The translations under genes were made by a program, and so were the position numbers. A stretch of 64,000 nt of DNA from Paenibacillus sp. EZ-K15 (GTDB lineage Bacteria; Bacillota; Bacilli; Paenibacillales; Paenibacillaceae): contig NZ_PDHM01000003.1 of the NCBI RefSeq assembly GCF_002573715.1, forward strand, positions 926-64,925, in the 5' to 3' direction. This document shows positions 8,160 through 17,091 of the stretch, one piece after another. Within the stretch, counting starts at the first letter, position 1. Every line of letters begins with the position of its first letter. The notes under the pieces are model-generated. The model was given only the letters and a program-made list of their open reading frames with translations. It had not been told where the DNA came from and did not search any database.

Positions 8160-9353
8160 ATGTCTAAACCAAAAGGCTTCGAGAAACCAGCAGGTGTTCG
8201 TGATTATCTCCCTCATGCGGTCACCAAGCTGCGCCGGATTGAACGTGAAGTGCTTGCATGTATGGACCGCTGGGGATACCAGCAGATTATGACACCAACG
8301 ATGGAATATTACGATACGGTAGGCGTAGCAAGCTCTACGTCGGACCAAAAACTGTTTAAATTATTGAATAAGCGCGGAACGACCATGGTGCTGCGCTCCG
8401 ATCTGACCGCTCCCATAGCACGGGTCATGTCATCTCTCCTGAAGGATGAGCCGTTACCGGTGCGTTTGTCTTACCATGCAAATGTGTTTCGCGCAATCGA
8501 AGAAGAGGCTGGCCGGGAGGCTGAATTCTTCCAGACGGGTGTAGAGCTTGTAGGCGACGATACGCCGGAGGCCGATGCCGAAGTGATTGCGCTGGCGATC
8601 GAATCCCTGAAGGCGGCAGGTGTGGAGAAATTCAAAATCGCGATGGGGCATATGGGTTACCTTAATGGCCTTCTGCAAGAGGTGCTGCCTGAGCGGACGG
8701 AGGATCAAGAGAGCCTGAAGCAGGATCTGCTGAACCGCGACTATGTCGGATACCGAAATACCATTGCCAGTCTGCGTCTTACGGAGACACAGCAGGACCA
8801 GCTGGAGGGAATCCTGAAGCTGCGCGGGGGCAGGGAGATTGCCGGGCAAGCACTTGAGATTAGCAGCAATGATCTCGCAAGAGCTTCTATTGAGCACCTG
8901 TGCAGAGTATGGGAGGTGCTGGAGGCATACGACGTTTCCAGGCATGTTCTGTTTGATCTGACGATGCTCGGAGATTTCTCCTATTACACCGGCATGACGT
9001 TTGAAGGCTATGCTGCTGAGCTTGGTTCACCCGTTGCGAGCGGCGGTCGTTATGACAAGCTGCTCCAGCAGTTTGGCCGTGCGGTTCCGGCTACCGGCTT
9101 TGCGCTTAAGACCAATCGCATATTGGATGGGGTACAGGGAGAAGAGATTACGGAGGAGCTGCCCGTTCTGATCCGTTACACGGCTTCCTATCGCAAAGAA
9201 GGTTTGGCAAAAGCATCAGAATTGCGGTCACAGGGTCATACCGTCATCACCTCGATTATGCCAGACTCGGCGAATGTCCGCGATGAGGAAGTACCCGTTG
9301 TATCCGGCAGTCTGCTTAATAGAGGCTATCGGGAGATCATTACCCTTCGATAG
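8160..9353 (+). CDS. hisZ: ATP phosphoribosyltransferase regulatory subunit
   Basis: HisZ resembles the catalytic core of histidyl-tRNA synthetase but charges no tRNA. It forms a hetero-octamer with short-form HisG and gives it activity and histidine feedback. The 397 residues include class II synthetase-like motifs (PAGVRDYLPH at the N-terminus, VLRSDLTAPIAR near residue 80, ASGGRYDKL near 300). The ATG at 8160 follows GAGGTGGAG; a TTG at 8145 is upstream of that site. It is the first gene of the operon, as expected where HisG lacks its own regulatory domain. Confidence 0.95.
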   Translation: MSKPKGFEKPAGVRDYLPHAVTKLRRIEREVLACMDRWGYQQIMTPTMEYYDTVGVASSTSDQKLFKLLNKRGTTMVLRSDLTAPIARVMSSLLKDEPLPVRLSYHANVFRAIEEEAGREAEFFQTGVELVGDDTPEADAEVIALAIESLKAAGVEKFKIAMGHMGYLNGLLQEVLPERTEDQESLKQDLLNRDYVGYRNTIASLRLTETQQDQLEGILKLRGGREIAGQALEISSNDLARASIEHLCRVWEVLEAYDVSRHVLFDLTMLGDFSYYTGMTFEGYAAELGSPVASGGRYDKLLQQFGRAVPATGFALKTNRILDGVQGEEITEELPVLIRYTASYRKEGLAKASELRSQGHTVITSIMPDSANVRDEEVPVVSGSLLNRGYREIITLR

Positions 9354-9405
9354 AAGTTGATATTTCACTCTATTTTATATAGGTTTAGGTCAGGAGGAGT
9401 TGAAC

Positions 9406-10047
9406 GTGGCGGAAACGTTGAAAGTAGCGATGCCCAAAGGGCGTATATATAAAAAAGCATCCGCGCTGTTTCGTTCAGCCGGACTTCCGATTCCCCTCGA
9501 TGTGGATGAGACGCGCAAGCTGGTCATTCCCTTGCCGGAGGCAGGAATGGAATTTATTCTGGCGAAGCCGGTGGATGTGCCGACTTATGTGGAATACGGT
9601 GTCGCGGATATCGGAATCGTTGGCAAGGATGTGCTGATGGAAGAGAACAAAGATGTCTATGAGCTGCTCGATCTCGGCATCGCAAGGTGCCGGATGTCGG
9701 TTATCGGCTTACCGGATTGGAAGCCGGGCATACGTCAGCGGGTTGCCACCAAGTATCCGAATGTGGCTTCGCAGTATTTCCGTGAACAAGGCCAGCAGGT
9801 TGAAGTGGTTAAGCTGAATGGTTCCATCGAGCTTGCACCGCTTATCGGCTTGGCGGACCGGATCGTGGATATGGTGGAAACCGGCCAAACGCTCAAGGAG
9901 AACGGACTTATAGAGATGACCAGCATCTTTGAAATTACAAGTCGCCTGATTGCCAATCGTGTCAGCTATCGGATGAAGAATGATGAAATTCAGGCATTGT
10001 GTGATCGGCTGCAAATGGTCATTATGTCTGAGGGAGCGAATATATAG
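9406..10047 (+). CDS. hisG: ATP phosphoribosyltransferase catalytic subunit, short form
   Basis: HisG joins ATP and PRPP in the first committed step of histidine synthesis. The protein is 213 residues, the short form that lacks the C-terminal histidine-binding domain and needs HisZ. It begins with the family motif [13 protein letters not shown] and contains the [10 protein letters not shown] region. The GTG at 9406 lies 6 bases after CAGGAGGAG (9391-9399); a TTG at 9400 would touch that site. The PRPP it consumes could come from the prs product encoded at 16.1 kb. Confidence 0.96.
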   Translation: MAETLKVAMPKGRIYKKASALFRSAGLPIPLDVDETRKLVIPLPEAGMEFILAKPVDVPTYVEYGVADIGIVGKDVLMEENKDVYELLDLGIARCRMSVIGLPDWKPGIRQRVATKYPNVASQYFREQGQQVEVVKLNGSIELAPLIGLADRIVDMVETGQTLKENGLIEMTSIFEITSRLIANRVSYRMKNDEIQALCDRLQMVIMSEGANI

Positions 10048-10177
10048 CGCTAAGAACGAAGGTATAAACAGGATGAGCATGGATGGGTCGGACAAATAGA
10101 TTGTCGATTCGTAAGAAATGCTATGCGTGTATCAAAAACAAGATGTGATGCAAGCAGCGGGATTGGGGGAGATGAAG

Positions 10178-11461
10178 GTGAAGGTTGTATCAGCACGGGA
10201 CTTTCAGCTGAAACGGGAAAATGATTACGGTACACCAGAGCAGAATGAAGTCGTGAAGGCTATTGTGCGGGATGTGCGGTCTGAAGGAGATGCTGCCTTG
10301 CTTCGGCATACCGAGCAATTGGACCGCGTCCGTCTTACGGCAGATCAGCTTCGCGTAACGGATGAAGAGCTCAAAGAGGCTTATCATCATGTGGAGTCTT
10401 CGTTCGTGAAGGCGATTCAGGCCGCCGCGAATAATATTCGTGCTTTCCATGTGAAGCAGAAGCGTAATTCCTGGATGGATCTTCAAGCCGACGGCAGCAT
10501 CTTGGGACAGATCATTCGCCCGTTGAAGCGCGTGGGTGTATATGTGCCCGGCGGGAAGGCAGCCTATCCTTCGTCCGTGCTGATGAACGTCATCCCGGCG
10601 CAGGTCGCAGGTGTGCCCGAGATTGTCATGGTCACTCCCCCTGCTACCGGCGGAAAGGATGGGATTAATCCCTATATCCTGGTCGCCGCAGCCGAGGCCG
10701 GCGTTACGGAGATCTACCGCGTAGGAGGAGCTCAGGCGATTGCGGCGTTGGCCTACGGTACGGAGAGCATCTCTTCCGTTGATAAAATCTGCGGTCCCGG
10801 CAATATTTATGTTGCGCTGGCCAAGCGAGAAGTGTACGGGGCGGTCAATATTGACAGCCTTGCCGGTCCGAGCGAGATTGCGGTATTGGCCGATGACAGC
10901 GCAGATGCTTCGTATATTGCGGCGGATTTGCTCTCCCAAGCAGAGCATGACGAGATGGCATCCGCCATTCTCGTGACGCCTTCACGCAAGCTGGGCGAGG
11001 CTGTTGCCACAGAAGTGCAGCGGCAGCTTGAACTGCTGCCGCGGCGTGACATCGCTCGCGCATCCGTGGATACTTACGGCGCGGTGATCATCACGGAATC
11101 CCTTAGAGAAGGGATTGAAGTTATTAACCGTTTGGCGCCGGAGCATCTGGAAATTGTGACAGAGGAGCCGATGGCGATTGTGGGCCAGATCGAGAACGCG
11201 GGTGCGATCTTCCTCGGGCCATACAGCTCGGAGCCGGTAGGTGATTATTTTGCAGGACCGAATCATATCATCCCGACGAATGGGACGGCTCGGTTCGCAT
11301 CGCCGGTTGATTTGGACGATTTCATTAAGAAATCAAGCTTGATCTACTACAGCAAGGAAGCCCTGCTGCGCGATGGCGAGCAGATTATGGAGCTGGCTCG
11401 GCGCGAAGGGCTTGAAGGTCATGCCCGGGCGATCGAGATTCGGCTTGAACAGGAGCGTTAA
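10178..11461 (+). CDS. hisD: Histidinol dehydrogenase
   Basis: HisD oxidises L-histidinol to L-histidine in two NAD-dependent steps and binds zinc. The family signature around [20 protein letters not shown] is present, as are IDSLAGPSE, the [13 protein letters not shown] segment and the C-terminal [11 protein letters not shown]. The GTG at 10178 is chosen because GGGGGAG (10165-10171) sits 6 bases ahead and the resulting 427 residues equal the B. subtilis length. The ATG at 10172 and the ATG at 10148 are alternatives. A gap of about 130 bases separates it from hisG. Confidence 0.95.
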   Translation: MKVVSARDFQLKRENDYGTPEQNEVVKAIVRDVRSEGDAALLRHTEQLDRVRLTADQLRVTDEELKEAYHHVESSFVKAIQAAANNIRAFHVKQKRNSWMDLQADGSILGQIIRPLKRVGVYVPGGKAAYPSSVLMNVIPAQVAGVPEIVMVTPPATGGKDGINPYILVAAAEAGVTEIYRVGGAQAIAALAYGTESISSVDKICGPGNIYVALAKREVYGAVNIDSLAGPSEIAVLADDSADASYIAADLLSQAEHDEMASAILVTPSRKLGEAVATEVQRQLELLPRRDIARASVDTYGAVIITESLREGIEVINRLAPEHLEIVTEEPMAIVGQIENAGAIFLGPYSSEPVGDYFAGPNHIIPTNGTARFASPVDLDDFIKKSSLIYYSKEALLRDGEQIMELARREGLEGHARAIEIRLEQER

Positions 11462-11522
11462 GCATCAAAGAGGAACATGAATGATTCGTTCATACTAGAT
11501 ACGTTTAGAGGAGGCAATCAAC

Positions 11523-12128
11523 GTGAGCAGTTTGGATGCAGCAGCAAGATCAGCCGGCGTGAGCCGCAAAACTAATGAGACCGATATTGCCCTGGATTTC
11601 AATGTCGATGGAACCGGGATCTCGGAATTGGAAACCGATGTGCCGTTTCTGAATCATATGCTTGATTTGTTTACGAAGCATGGTCAATTTGATCTTCGCG
11701 TGAAGGCGAAGGGAGATATCGAGATCGATGACCACCACACGGTGGAGGATATCGGGATTTGCCTGGGGCAGACGTTCCGCGAGGCGCTGGGTGATAAAAA
11801 AGGCATTAAGCGCTATGCCAGCGTGTTTGTACCGATGGATGAGGCGCTTGCTCAAGTCATTGTGGATATCAGCAACCGTCCGCATTTTGAGTATCGGGCC
11901 GAGTACCCTTCGCAGCAGGTAGGCTCTTTTGAAACTGAGCTTGTCCATGAATTTCTGTGGAAGTTGGCGCTGGAGGCGCGAATCACGCTGCATGTCATCG
12001 TTCATTACGGACACAATACTCACCATATGATTGAAGCGGTATTTAAGGCCCTCGGCCGTGCATTGGATGAGGCGACTACCGTGGATCCGCGGGTGACCGG
12101 CGTGCCATCCACGAAGGGAGTGCTCTAA
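11523..12128 (+). CDS. hisB: Imidazoleglycerol-phosphate dehydratase
   Basis: HisB dehydrates imidazole glycerol phosphate to imidazole acetol phosphate with a di-manganese centre. The 201-residue monofunctional form has the paired metal motifs: DDHHTVEDIG near residue 70 and GHNTHHMIEAVFKALGRAL near 165. The GTG start at 11523 is preceded by AGAGGAGG (11507-11513). It is followed after 3 bases by hisH. Confidence 0.97.
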   Translation: MSSLDAAARSAGVSRKTNETDIALDFNVDGTGISELETDVPFLNHMLDLFTKHGQFDLRVKAKGDIEIDDHHTVEDIGICLGQTFREALGDKKGIKRYASVFVPMDEALAQVIVDISNRPHFEYRAEYPSQQVGSFETELVHEFLWKLALEARITLHVIVHYGHNTHHMIEAVFKALGRALDEATTVDPRVTGVPSTKGVL

Positions 12129-12131
12129 TCG

Positions 12132-12740
12132 ATGGCCATTGCAATCGTGGATTACGGCATGGGCAATCTGCACAGCGTCAGCAAAGCAGTGGAGCGGCTT
12201 GGATATAAGCCGCTCGTTACCGGGGAGCGAGAGGAGATTCTGGCGGCGGATGGCATCATTCTGCCTGGGGTCGGCGCGTTCGGCGATGCTATGGAGCAGC
12301 TGCGCGAAACTTCGCTGGACTCGGTCATGAAGGAAGCAGCGAAATCGGGGAAGCCGCTGCTGGGGATTTGCCTCGGCATGCAGCTCCTGTTCAGCCGGAG
12401 CCAGGAGCATGGCAAGTTTGAAGGGCTGGATATTTTGCCCGGATCGGTTGTACGGTTTACGGGTGGTGACTACAAGGTGCCGCATATGGGCTGGAATTCA
12501 TTGCAGTTCGAGAAGCGGGAGCATCCGCTGTTTGCGGGACTTGAGGAAGGTCATGTGTATTTTGTCCACTCGTATCATGTTCTTCCTGAGGTTCAGGCTG
12601 ATTTGCTGGCGGTTACCGATTACGGTCAGCCAGTGACAGCCATCGTAGGCCGCGATTCGGTGTATGGCATGCAGTTCCATCCCGAGAAGAGCGGGGAGCT
12701 TGGGATGAGCCTGCTTCGCAATTTCTTGGCTTTAACGTAA
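12132..12740 (+). CDS. hisH: Imidazole glycerol phosphate synthase, glutaminase subunit
   Basis: HisH releases ammonia from glutamine and channels it to HisF. The 202 residues contain the class I amidotransferase triad: C80 in LLGICLGMQLLF, and the His-Glu pair in GMQFHPEKSG near residue 182. It lies 3 bases after hisB, with GAAGGGAG inside the end of hisB serving as ribosome site. HisF is encoded two genes downstream. Confidence 0.97.
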   Translation: MAIAIVDYGMGNLHSVSKAVERLGYKPLVTGEREEILAADGIILPGVGAFGDAMEQLRETSLDSVMKEAAKSGKPLLGICLGMQLLFSRSQEHGKFEGLDILPGSVVRFTGGDYKVPHMGWNSLQFEKREHPLFAGLEEGHVYFVHSYHVLPEVQADLLAVTDYGQPVTAIVGRDSVYGMQFHPEKSGELGMSLLRNFLALT

Positions 12741-12782
12741 TGTAAGGTGATCAAATAGACCAGAAGGAAAGTGGGAATGGGG

Positions 12783-13514
12783 ATGTCCTCTTTTATCATA
12801 TATCCGGCAATCGATATTCGCGGCGGCAAATGCGTCAGGCTCGTACAAGGCGATTATAATCAAGAAACGGTATACAATGACAATCCGCTCGAGGTAGCCA
12901 AATCGTGGGAAGAGCAGGGCGGCACCTTTATTCATCTCGTGGATTTGGACGGAGCGAAGGCAGGCCATCCGGTAAATGACGGTATCATCGGGAAGATCGC
13001 AGCAAGCGTCCAGGTTCCAGTTCAGGTAGGCGGAGGTCTGCGCACGCTGGCGGATGTGGAGCGGCTGCTGTCGCTTGGCGTCAGCCGTGTTATCATCGGT
13101 ACGGCGGCAATTGAAGACCGTGTCTTTACGGAAGAGGTGCTGGGCAAGTACGGGGATAAGGTGGCCATCGGGATCGACGCGCGCAACGGATACGTCGCAA
13201 CTAGGGGCTGGCTGGAAACGTCAGAGGTTCAAGCCGAGGTGTTGGCTAAGGAGCTGGCAGCCAAAGGAGCGGAAACCTTCATCTTTACCGATATTTCCCG
13301 TGACGGGATGATGCAGGGGCCTAACGTGGAGGGGATTGTCTCGCTTGCGAAAGCCAGCGGCCGCTCGGTCATCGCTTCGGGCGGCGTGACGAAGCTGGAC
13401 GATTTGCTGGCGCTCAGCGCACACAGCGGCGACGGTGTAGGCGGAGCGATCGTAGGCAAGGCGCTGTATACAGGCAATATTGACCTGAACGAGGCAATTA
13501 CGAGAATCAAATAG
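12783..13514 (+). CDS. hisA: ProFAR isomerase
   Basis: HisA opens the ribose ring of ProFAR by an Amadori rearrangement. It is a half-repeat TIM barrel with phosphate-binding loops, visible as QVGGGLR (near residue 80) and IASGGV (near 200), and the catalytic aspartates in [11 protein letters not shown] and TDISRDGM. The ATG at 12783 gives a 243-residue protein beginning [11 protein letters not shown], matching family N-termini. The in-frame ATG at 12777 and GTG at 12771 are alternatives, since the purine-rich stretch ahead of them is diffuse. Confidence 0.95.
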   Translation: MSSFIIYPAIDIRGGKCVRLVQGDYNQETVYNDNPLEVAKSWEEQGGTFIHLVDLDGAKAGHPVNDGIIGKIAASVQVPVQVGGGLRTLADVERLLSLGVSRVIIGTAAIEDRVFTEEVLGKYGDKVAIGIDARNGYVATRGWLETSEVQAEVLAKELAAKGAETFIFTDISRDGMMQGPNVEGIVSLAKASGRSVIASGGVTKLDDLLALSAHSGDGVGGAIVGKALYTGNIDLNEAITRIK

Positions 13515-13582
13515 GTCTGGACTTAGGGTCCGTTCAAATAAGAGGTTGATCGATACAGTTCATAGGGGAAGAGGGGAACAGC

Positions 13583-14341
13583 ATGCTGGCAAAACGGATC
13601 ATACCTTGCCTGGACGTGAAGGACGGCCGGGTGGTGAAGGGTGTAAATTTTGTGAATCTCCGCGATGCGGGCGATCCCGTGGAATTGGCGGCGCTCTATG
13701 ACCGGGAAGGCGCAGACGAGTTAGTCTTTCTGGATATTTCGGCATCGGTCGAAGGCCGGGCGACGATGGAGGAAGTCGTGCGGAAAACGGCAGGGGAAAT
13801 TGCCATCCCTTTTACCGTGGGTGGAGGCATTTCGTCCGTCGAGGACATGAAGCGGATTCTGCGGGCAGGCGCGGATAAGATCGGGATGAATACGGCAGCG
13901 GTCAAGCAGCCGGAGCTCATCTCAGCCGGGGCACGCAAATTCGGCTCCCAATGCATCGTTGTGGCGATCGATGCCAAGTACAACGAAGCGTGGGGAGAAT
14001 GGGAAGTGTACACGCACGGCGGACGTACGCCTTCCGGCATCAAAGCGCTGGATTGGGTGAAGCAGGCGGAAAGCCTGGGTGCAGGCGAGATTCTGTTGAC
14101 CAGCATGGATGCAGACGGAACGAAGGATGGGTTCGATCTATCACTTACCTCTGCCGTATCTTCAACAGTACAGATCCCGGTCATCGCGTCCGGCGGTGCT
14201 GGCAAAGAGGATCACTTCTATGACGTGTTCACCACAGGCAAGGCGGATGCGGGCCTTGCCGCAACGATTTTCCATTATAAAGAGATCACGATTCCTCATC
14301 TGAAGTTGCATCTTAGTCAAAAAGGAGTGGATATACGGTGA
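13583..14341 (+). CDS. hisF: Imidazole glycerol phosphate synthase, cyclase subunit
   Basis: HisF takes ammonia from HisH and PRFAR to make imidazole glycerol phosphate plus AICAR, which feeds purine synthesis. The 252-residue TIM barrel starts [12 protein letters not shown], with D11 and a second catalytic aspartate in [13 protein letters not shown]. Phosphate loops are FTVGGGI and IASGGAG. A GAGGGGAA site precedes the ATG. Its stop codon overlaps the hisI start by 4 bases (GTGA), so the two are translationally coupled. Confidence 0.97.
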   Translation: MLAKRIIPCLDVKDGRVVKGVNFVNLRDAGDPVELAALYDREGADELVFLDISASVEGRATMEEVVRKTAGEIAIPFTVGGGISSVEDMKRILRAGADKIGMNTAAVKQPELISAGARKFGSQCIVVAIDAKYNEAWGEWEVYTHGGRTPSGIKALDWVKQAESLGAGEILLTSMDADGTKDGFDLSLTSAVSSTVQIPVIASGGAGKEDHFYDVFTTGKADAGLAATIFHYKEITIPHLKLHLSQKGVDIR

Positions 14342-15039
14342 GCGAAGATATGTTGAAGGATTTATCCCTGGAGCAGGTCAGCGAGCATATCCGTTGGGAT
14401 GCCTTGGGCCTGGTGCCGGCGATTGTACAGGATGCACAGAGCAAGCAGGTGCTGATGATGGCTTATATGAATCGGGAGTCTCTTCGCTTGACGCTGGAAA
14501 GCGGCGAAACTTGGTTCTGGAGCCGTTCGCGCGAGGAGCTGTGGCATAAGGGGGCAACTTCCGGGAACGTCCAGACGGTCGTTTCCATGACATACGACTG
14601 TGATGGAGACACTCTCTTGCTGATGGTGGATCCGAAGGGACCTGCTTGTCATACCGGACAAACAACCTGCTTTTACAATGAGATTACGATTCAGGGGCAG
14701 AAGAGCGGGACTGCGAATAACCCTGCAGCTGCAGAGAGCGGGCGGTTTGCGGTTCTTGCCGAGCTGGAAGAGGTCATTGCCCAGCGTGAAGTGGAGCGGC
14801 CTGAAGGGGCTTATACGACTTACCTCTTTGATAAAGGGGTAGACAAAATCCTGAAGAAGGTGGGCGAAGAAGCTTCGGAAACGATCATCGCCGCTAAAAA
14901 TAAAGACAACGCCGAGCTTAAGCTTGAAATCAGCGATCTGATCTATCACCTACTGGTACTTCTCCAGGAGCGCAAGCTCCCGCTGGATGAGATCATGGAT
15001 GAGCTGAGTCGCCGCCACGAACGGCCACGCCGCGATTAG
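14338..15039 (+). CDS. hisI: Bifunctional phosphoribosyl-AMP cyclohydrolase / phosphoribosyl-ATP pyrophosphatase
   Basis: This is a HisIE fusion of 233 residues. The N-terminal cyclohydrolase part (about 20-125) carries MAYMNRESL, the metal-binding cysteines in [12 protein letters not shown] and [13 protein letters not shown]. The C-terminal pyrophosphatase part (about 140-230) carries [16 protein letters not shown] and [13 protein letters not shown]. It performs steps 2 and 3 of the pathway. The GTG start lies inside the hisF stop. Confidence 0.96.
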   Translation: MSEDMLKDLSLEQVSEHIRWDALGLVPAIVQDAQSKQVLMMAYMNRESLRLTLESGETWFWSRSREELWHKGATSGNVQTVVSMTYDCDGDTLLLMVDPKGPACHTGQTTCFYNEITIQGQKSGTANNPAAAESGRFAVLAELEEVIAQREVERPEGAYTTYLFDKGVDKILKKVGEEASETIIAAKNKDNAELKLEISDLIYHLLVLLQERKLPLDEIMDELSRRHERPRRD

Positions 15040-15050
15040 GAGGTCTACCG

Positions 15051-15890
15051 ATGCATATTGATTACCATACCCACCATGCCCGGTGCGGACATGCCGAGGG
15101 GCAGCTGGAGGAGTATGTACGGCGCGCCATTGAACTCGGGATGGATCAATTGGGCTTGTCGGATCATATGCCCTTGATTCACGTCAACCCGGAAACGTAT
15201 TATCCGGAAATGGCCATGCCGATGGACGAGCTGCCGCGTTACGTGGAAGAGTGCCTGCAGCTGAAGGAACGCTACAAAAAACAGATTGACATTCGGATCG
15301 GTCTCGAAGGCGATTATATCGAGGGATACGAAGAACAGATTGAGCGGATTGTGAAGGACTATCCGTGGGATTATGTTATCGGCTCCGTACACTTTCTGGG
15401 AGAGTGGGATATTACGGATTACCGTCAGACCCAAGGCTGGGAGGGCAATGATCCGCTTGAGGTTTATCAGCAATATTATGATGCGGTGCAGAAAGCCACC
15501 GCGACTGGCTTCTATGATATCTTGGGCCATCTGGACGTGATCAAGCGGTTCGGTTATGGACCAGGCCCCGAACAGAAGTCGGAAGTGATCGCTCTGGAAC
15601 AAGCCGCGCTTGCGGCTGTGGCCCAAAGCGGGAAAGCCATGGAGCTGAATGCCTCCGGTTTATCGAAGGCCTGTGAGGAAATGTTTCCGAGCCGCCGCAT
15701 GCTGGAGGAAGCGATTAAGCTTGGCATTCCGTTGACTTTAGGGTCGGATGCCCATCAGCCGATGAAGCTGGGCGAGCATCTGGGCCAGGCCAGAACACTG
15801 CTATCGGAGCTTGGCGTTCGGGAGATCGCGACCTTCCGTAACCGGAAGCGGGAGATGGTGCTTTTGAATGTTGAGGGAAACAATGTATAA
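15051..15890 (+). CDS. hisJ: Histidinol-phosphatase, PHP family
   Basis: HisJ removes phosphate from histidinol phosphate, the step before HisD. The 279-residue protein is a PHP-type metal phosphatase, unrelated to the HAD type fused to HisB in enterics. The first PHP motif is the HTH near residue 6, followed by LSDHMPLI, the EGDYIEG motif near 85, GSVHFLG, and a C-terminal LGSDAH. AGGAGG ahead of the ATG supports the start, 11 bases after hisI. With this gene, all phosphatase and ring-forming steps of the pathway are in one operon; only an aminotransferase (HisC) is absent from the window. Confidence 0.93.
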   Translation: MHIDYHTHHARCGHAEGQLEEYVRRAIELGMDQLGLSDHMPLIHVNPETYYPEMAMPMDELPRYVEECLQLKERYKKQIDIRIGLEGDYIEGYEEQIERIVKDYPWDYVIGSVHFLGEWDITDYRQTQGWEGNDPLEVYQQYYDAVQKATATGFYDILGHLDVIKRFGYGPGPEQKSEVIALEQAALAAVAQSGKAMELNASGLSKACEEMFPSRRMLEEAIKLGIPLTLGSDAHQPMKLGEHLGQARTLLSELGVREIATFRNRKREMVLLNVEGNNV

Positions 15891-16060
15891 TAAAGATAAG
15901 CACTAATTGCAAACAGGTTTATTGCAGACGGCTGTTTTCTACTCCTAGAGACCCTTCTTCGAAGAGGTTGATGGAGGCGGGAACGGCCTGATTTGACGAT
16001 AACGCTTTCAACGAGATCGTTGCATCAGCCATTATCAACCACTCTCGTCAGGAGGTCCTC

Positions 16061-17011
16061 ATGTATCGTTCATTACGATTGTTCGCCGGAACTTCCAATC
16101 CGGCGCTTGCAGCAAATATCAGTAAGCAGTTGGGAGTTGAACCGGGAAAGATCAAGATTTCCCGCTTTCAGAGTGGCGAAGTTTATGTGCACTTTGAAGA
16201 GAGCATCCGCAATTGCGATGTTTTTCTGCTGCAGTCCTTTTCTCACCCTATCAATGAAATGTTCGTAGAGCTGCTGGTGATGATTGATGCCGCGAAGCGT
16301 GCTTCCGCCAGAACGATCAATATCATTGTGCCTTATTACGGTTATGCCAGACAGGAACGGAAGGCAGCACCGCGTGAGCCGATTTCGGCCAAAATGGTAG
16401 CCGATGTGCTGACCACAGCCGGGGCCAACCGCGTGATTACGATTGATCTGCATGCCCCTGCTATTCAGGGCTTCTTCAATATACCGGTGGATCATCTGAC
16501 TGCGCTCGATCTGATTACGGAATATTTGAAGACCAAGAAAATTGAGAACCCGGTCATCGTATCCCCCGATGCCGGGCGGGCGAAGACAGCCGAGAAGCTT
16601 GCGAGCCGCTTGGGATCGCCGTTTGCCATGATGATCAAGCAGCGTCCTGCCCATAACGAAGCCGTTATCACCCATGTCATTGGGGACGTGGCGGGGCGTA
16701 CGCCGATTATTATCGAGGACTTGATTGATACGGGAACCACCATCGTGCAAGTGGTCGAAGGTCTGAAGGAACGGGGAGCTAATGATGCCATTGTTTGTGC
16801 AACCCATGGGCTCTTCTCCGGTGAAGCACTAAGCCGTCTGGACCATGCTCATATTGAGGAAATCGTGGTCACAGACTCCATCGTGCTCCCAGATCATCAC
16901 TGCAAGATGCGGCTTAAGGTGCTGTCTGTTGCGCCCATGTTGGCCCAGGCAACCCACATTATTACCGAGGGCGGCTCGATCGCCACTTTATTCAAAGACG
17001 CCGGTGTGTAA
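16061..17011 (+). CDS. prs: Ribose-phosphate pyrophosphokinase
   Basis: Prs makes PRPP from ribose 5-phosphate and ATP. The 316 residues are full length. Recognised are the FSHPINEMFVELLVMIDAAK segment, the signature region YYGYARQERKAAPREP near residue 95, and the PRPP-binding IIIEDLIDTGTTI near 220. AGGAGG precedes the ATG. Placed directly after the histidine operon, it can supply PRPP to HisG. The 170-base spacer after hisJ means it may also have its own transcription. Confidence 0.95.
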   Translation: MYRSLRLFAGTSNPALAANISKQLGVEPGKIKISRFQSGEVYVHFEESIRNCDVFLLQSFSHPINEMFVELLVMIDAAKRASARTINIIVPYYGYARQERKAAPREPISAKMVADVLTTAGANRVITIDLHAPAIQGFFNIPVDHLTALDLITEYLKTKKIENPVIVSPDAGRAKTAEKLASRLGSPFAMMIKQRPAHNEAVITHVIGDVAGRTPIIIEDLIDTGTTIVQVVEGLKERGANDAIVCATHGLFSGEALSRLDHAHIEEIVVTDSIVLPDHHCKMRLKVLSVAPMLAQATHIITEGGSIATLFKDAGV

Positions 17012-17026
17012 ACTGGTGTCTTTTTT
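16996..17026 (+). terminator. Terminator overlapping the prs stop codon
   Basis: AGACGCCGG (16996-17004) pairs with CTGGTGTCT (17013-17021) with G-T pairs, followed by a T run. The TAA of prs (17009-17011) lies in the loop, so the last codons of prs form the left arm. Confidence 0.75.
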
Positions 17027-17048
17027 CTGCAAATGACGTTGAAACTTG

Positions 17049-17057
17049 TGTTATACT
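17049..17057 (+). promoter_or_regulatory. Extended -10 promoter candidate for the TPR gene
   Basis: TGT precedes TATACT (17052-17057), an extended -10, just past the prs terminator and 35 bases ahead of the TPR start region. No clear -35 at 16-18 bases. Confidence 0.4.
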
Positions 17058-17091
17058 GTTGTGGATAGAGGAGCAAGTTAAAGGAGGTGCC

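Noticed and set aside
16004..16017. cre-like sequence upstream of prs
   Set aside because: Two mismatches including a conserved position, and prs is not expected to be under catabolite control.
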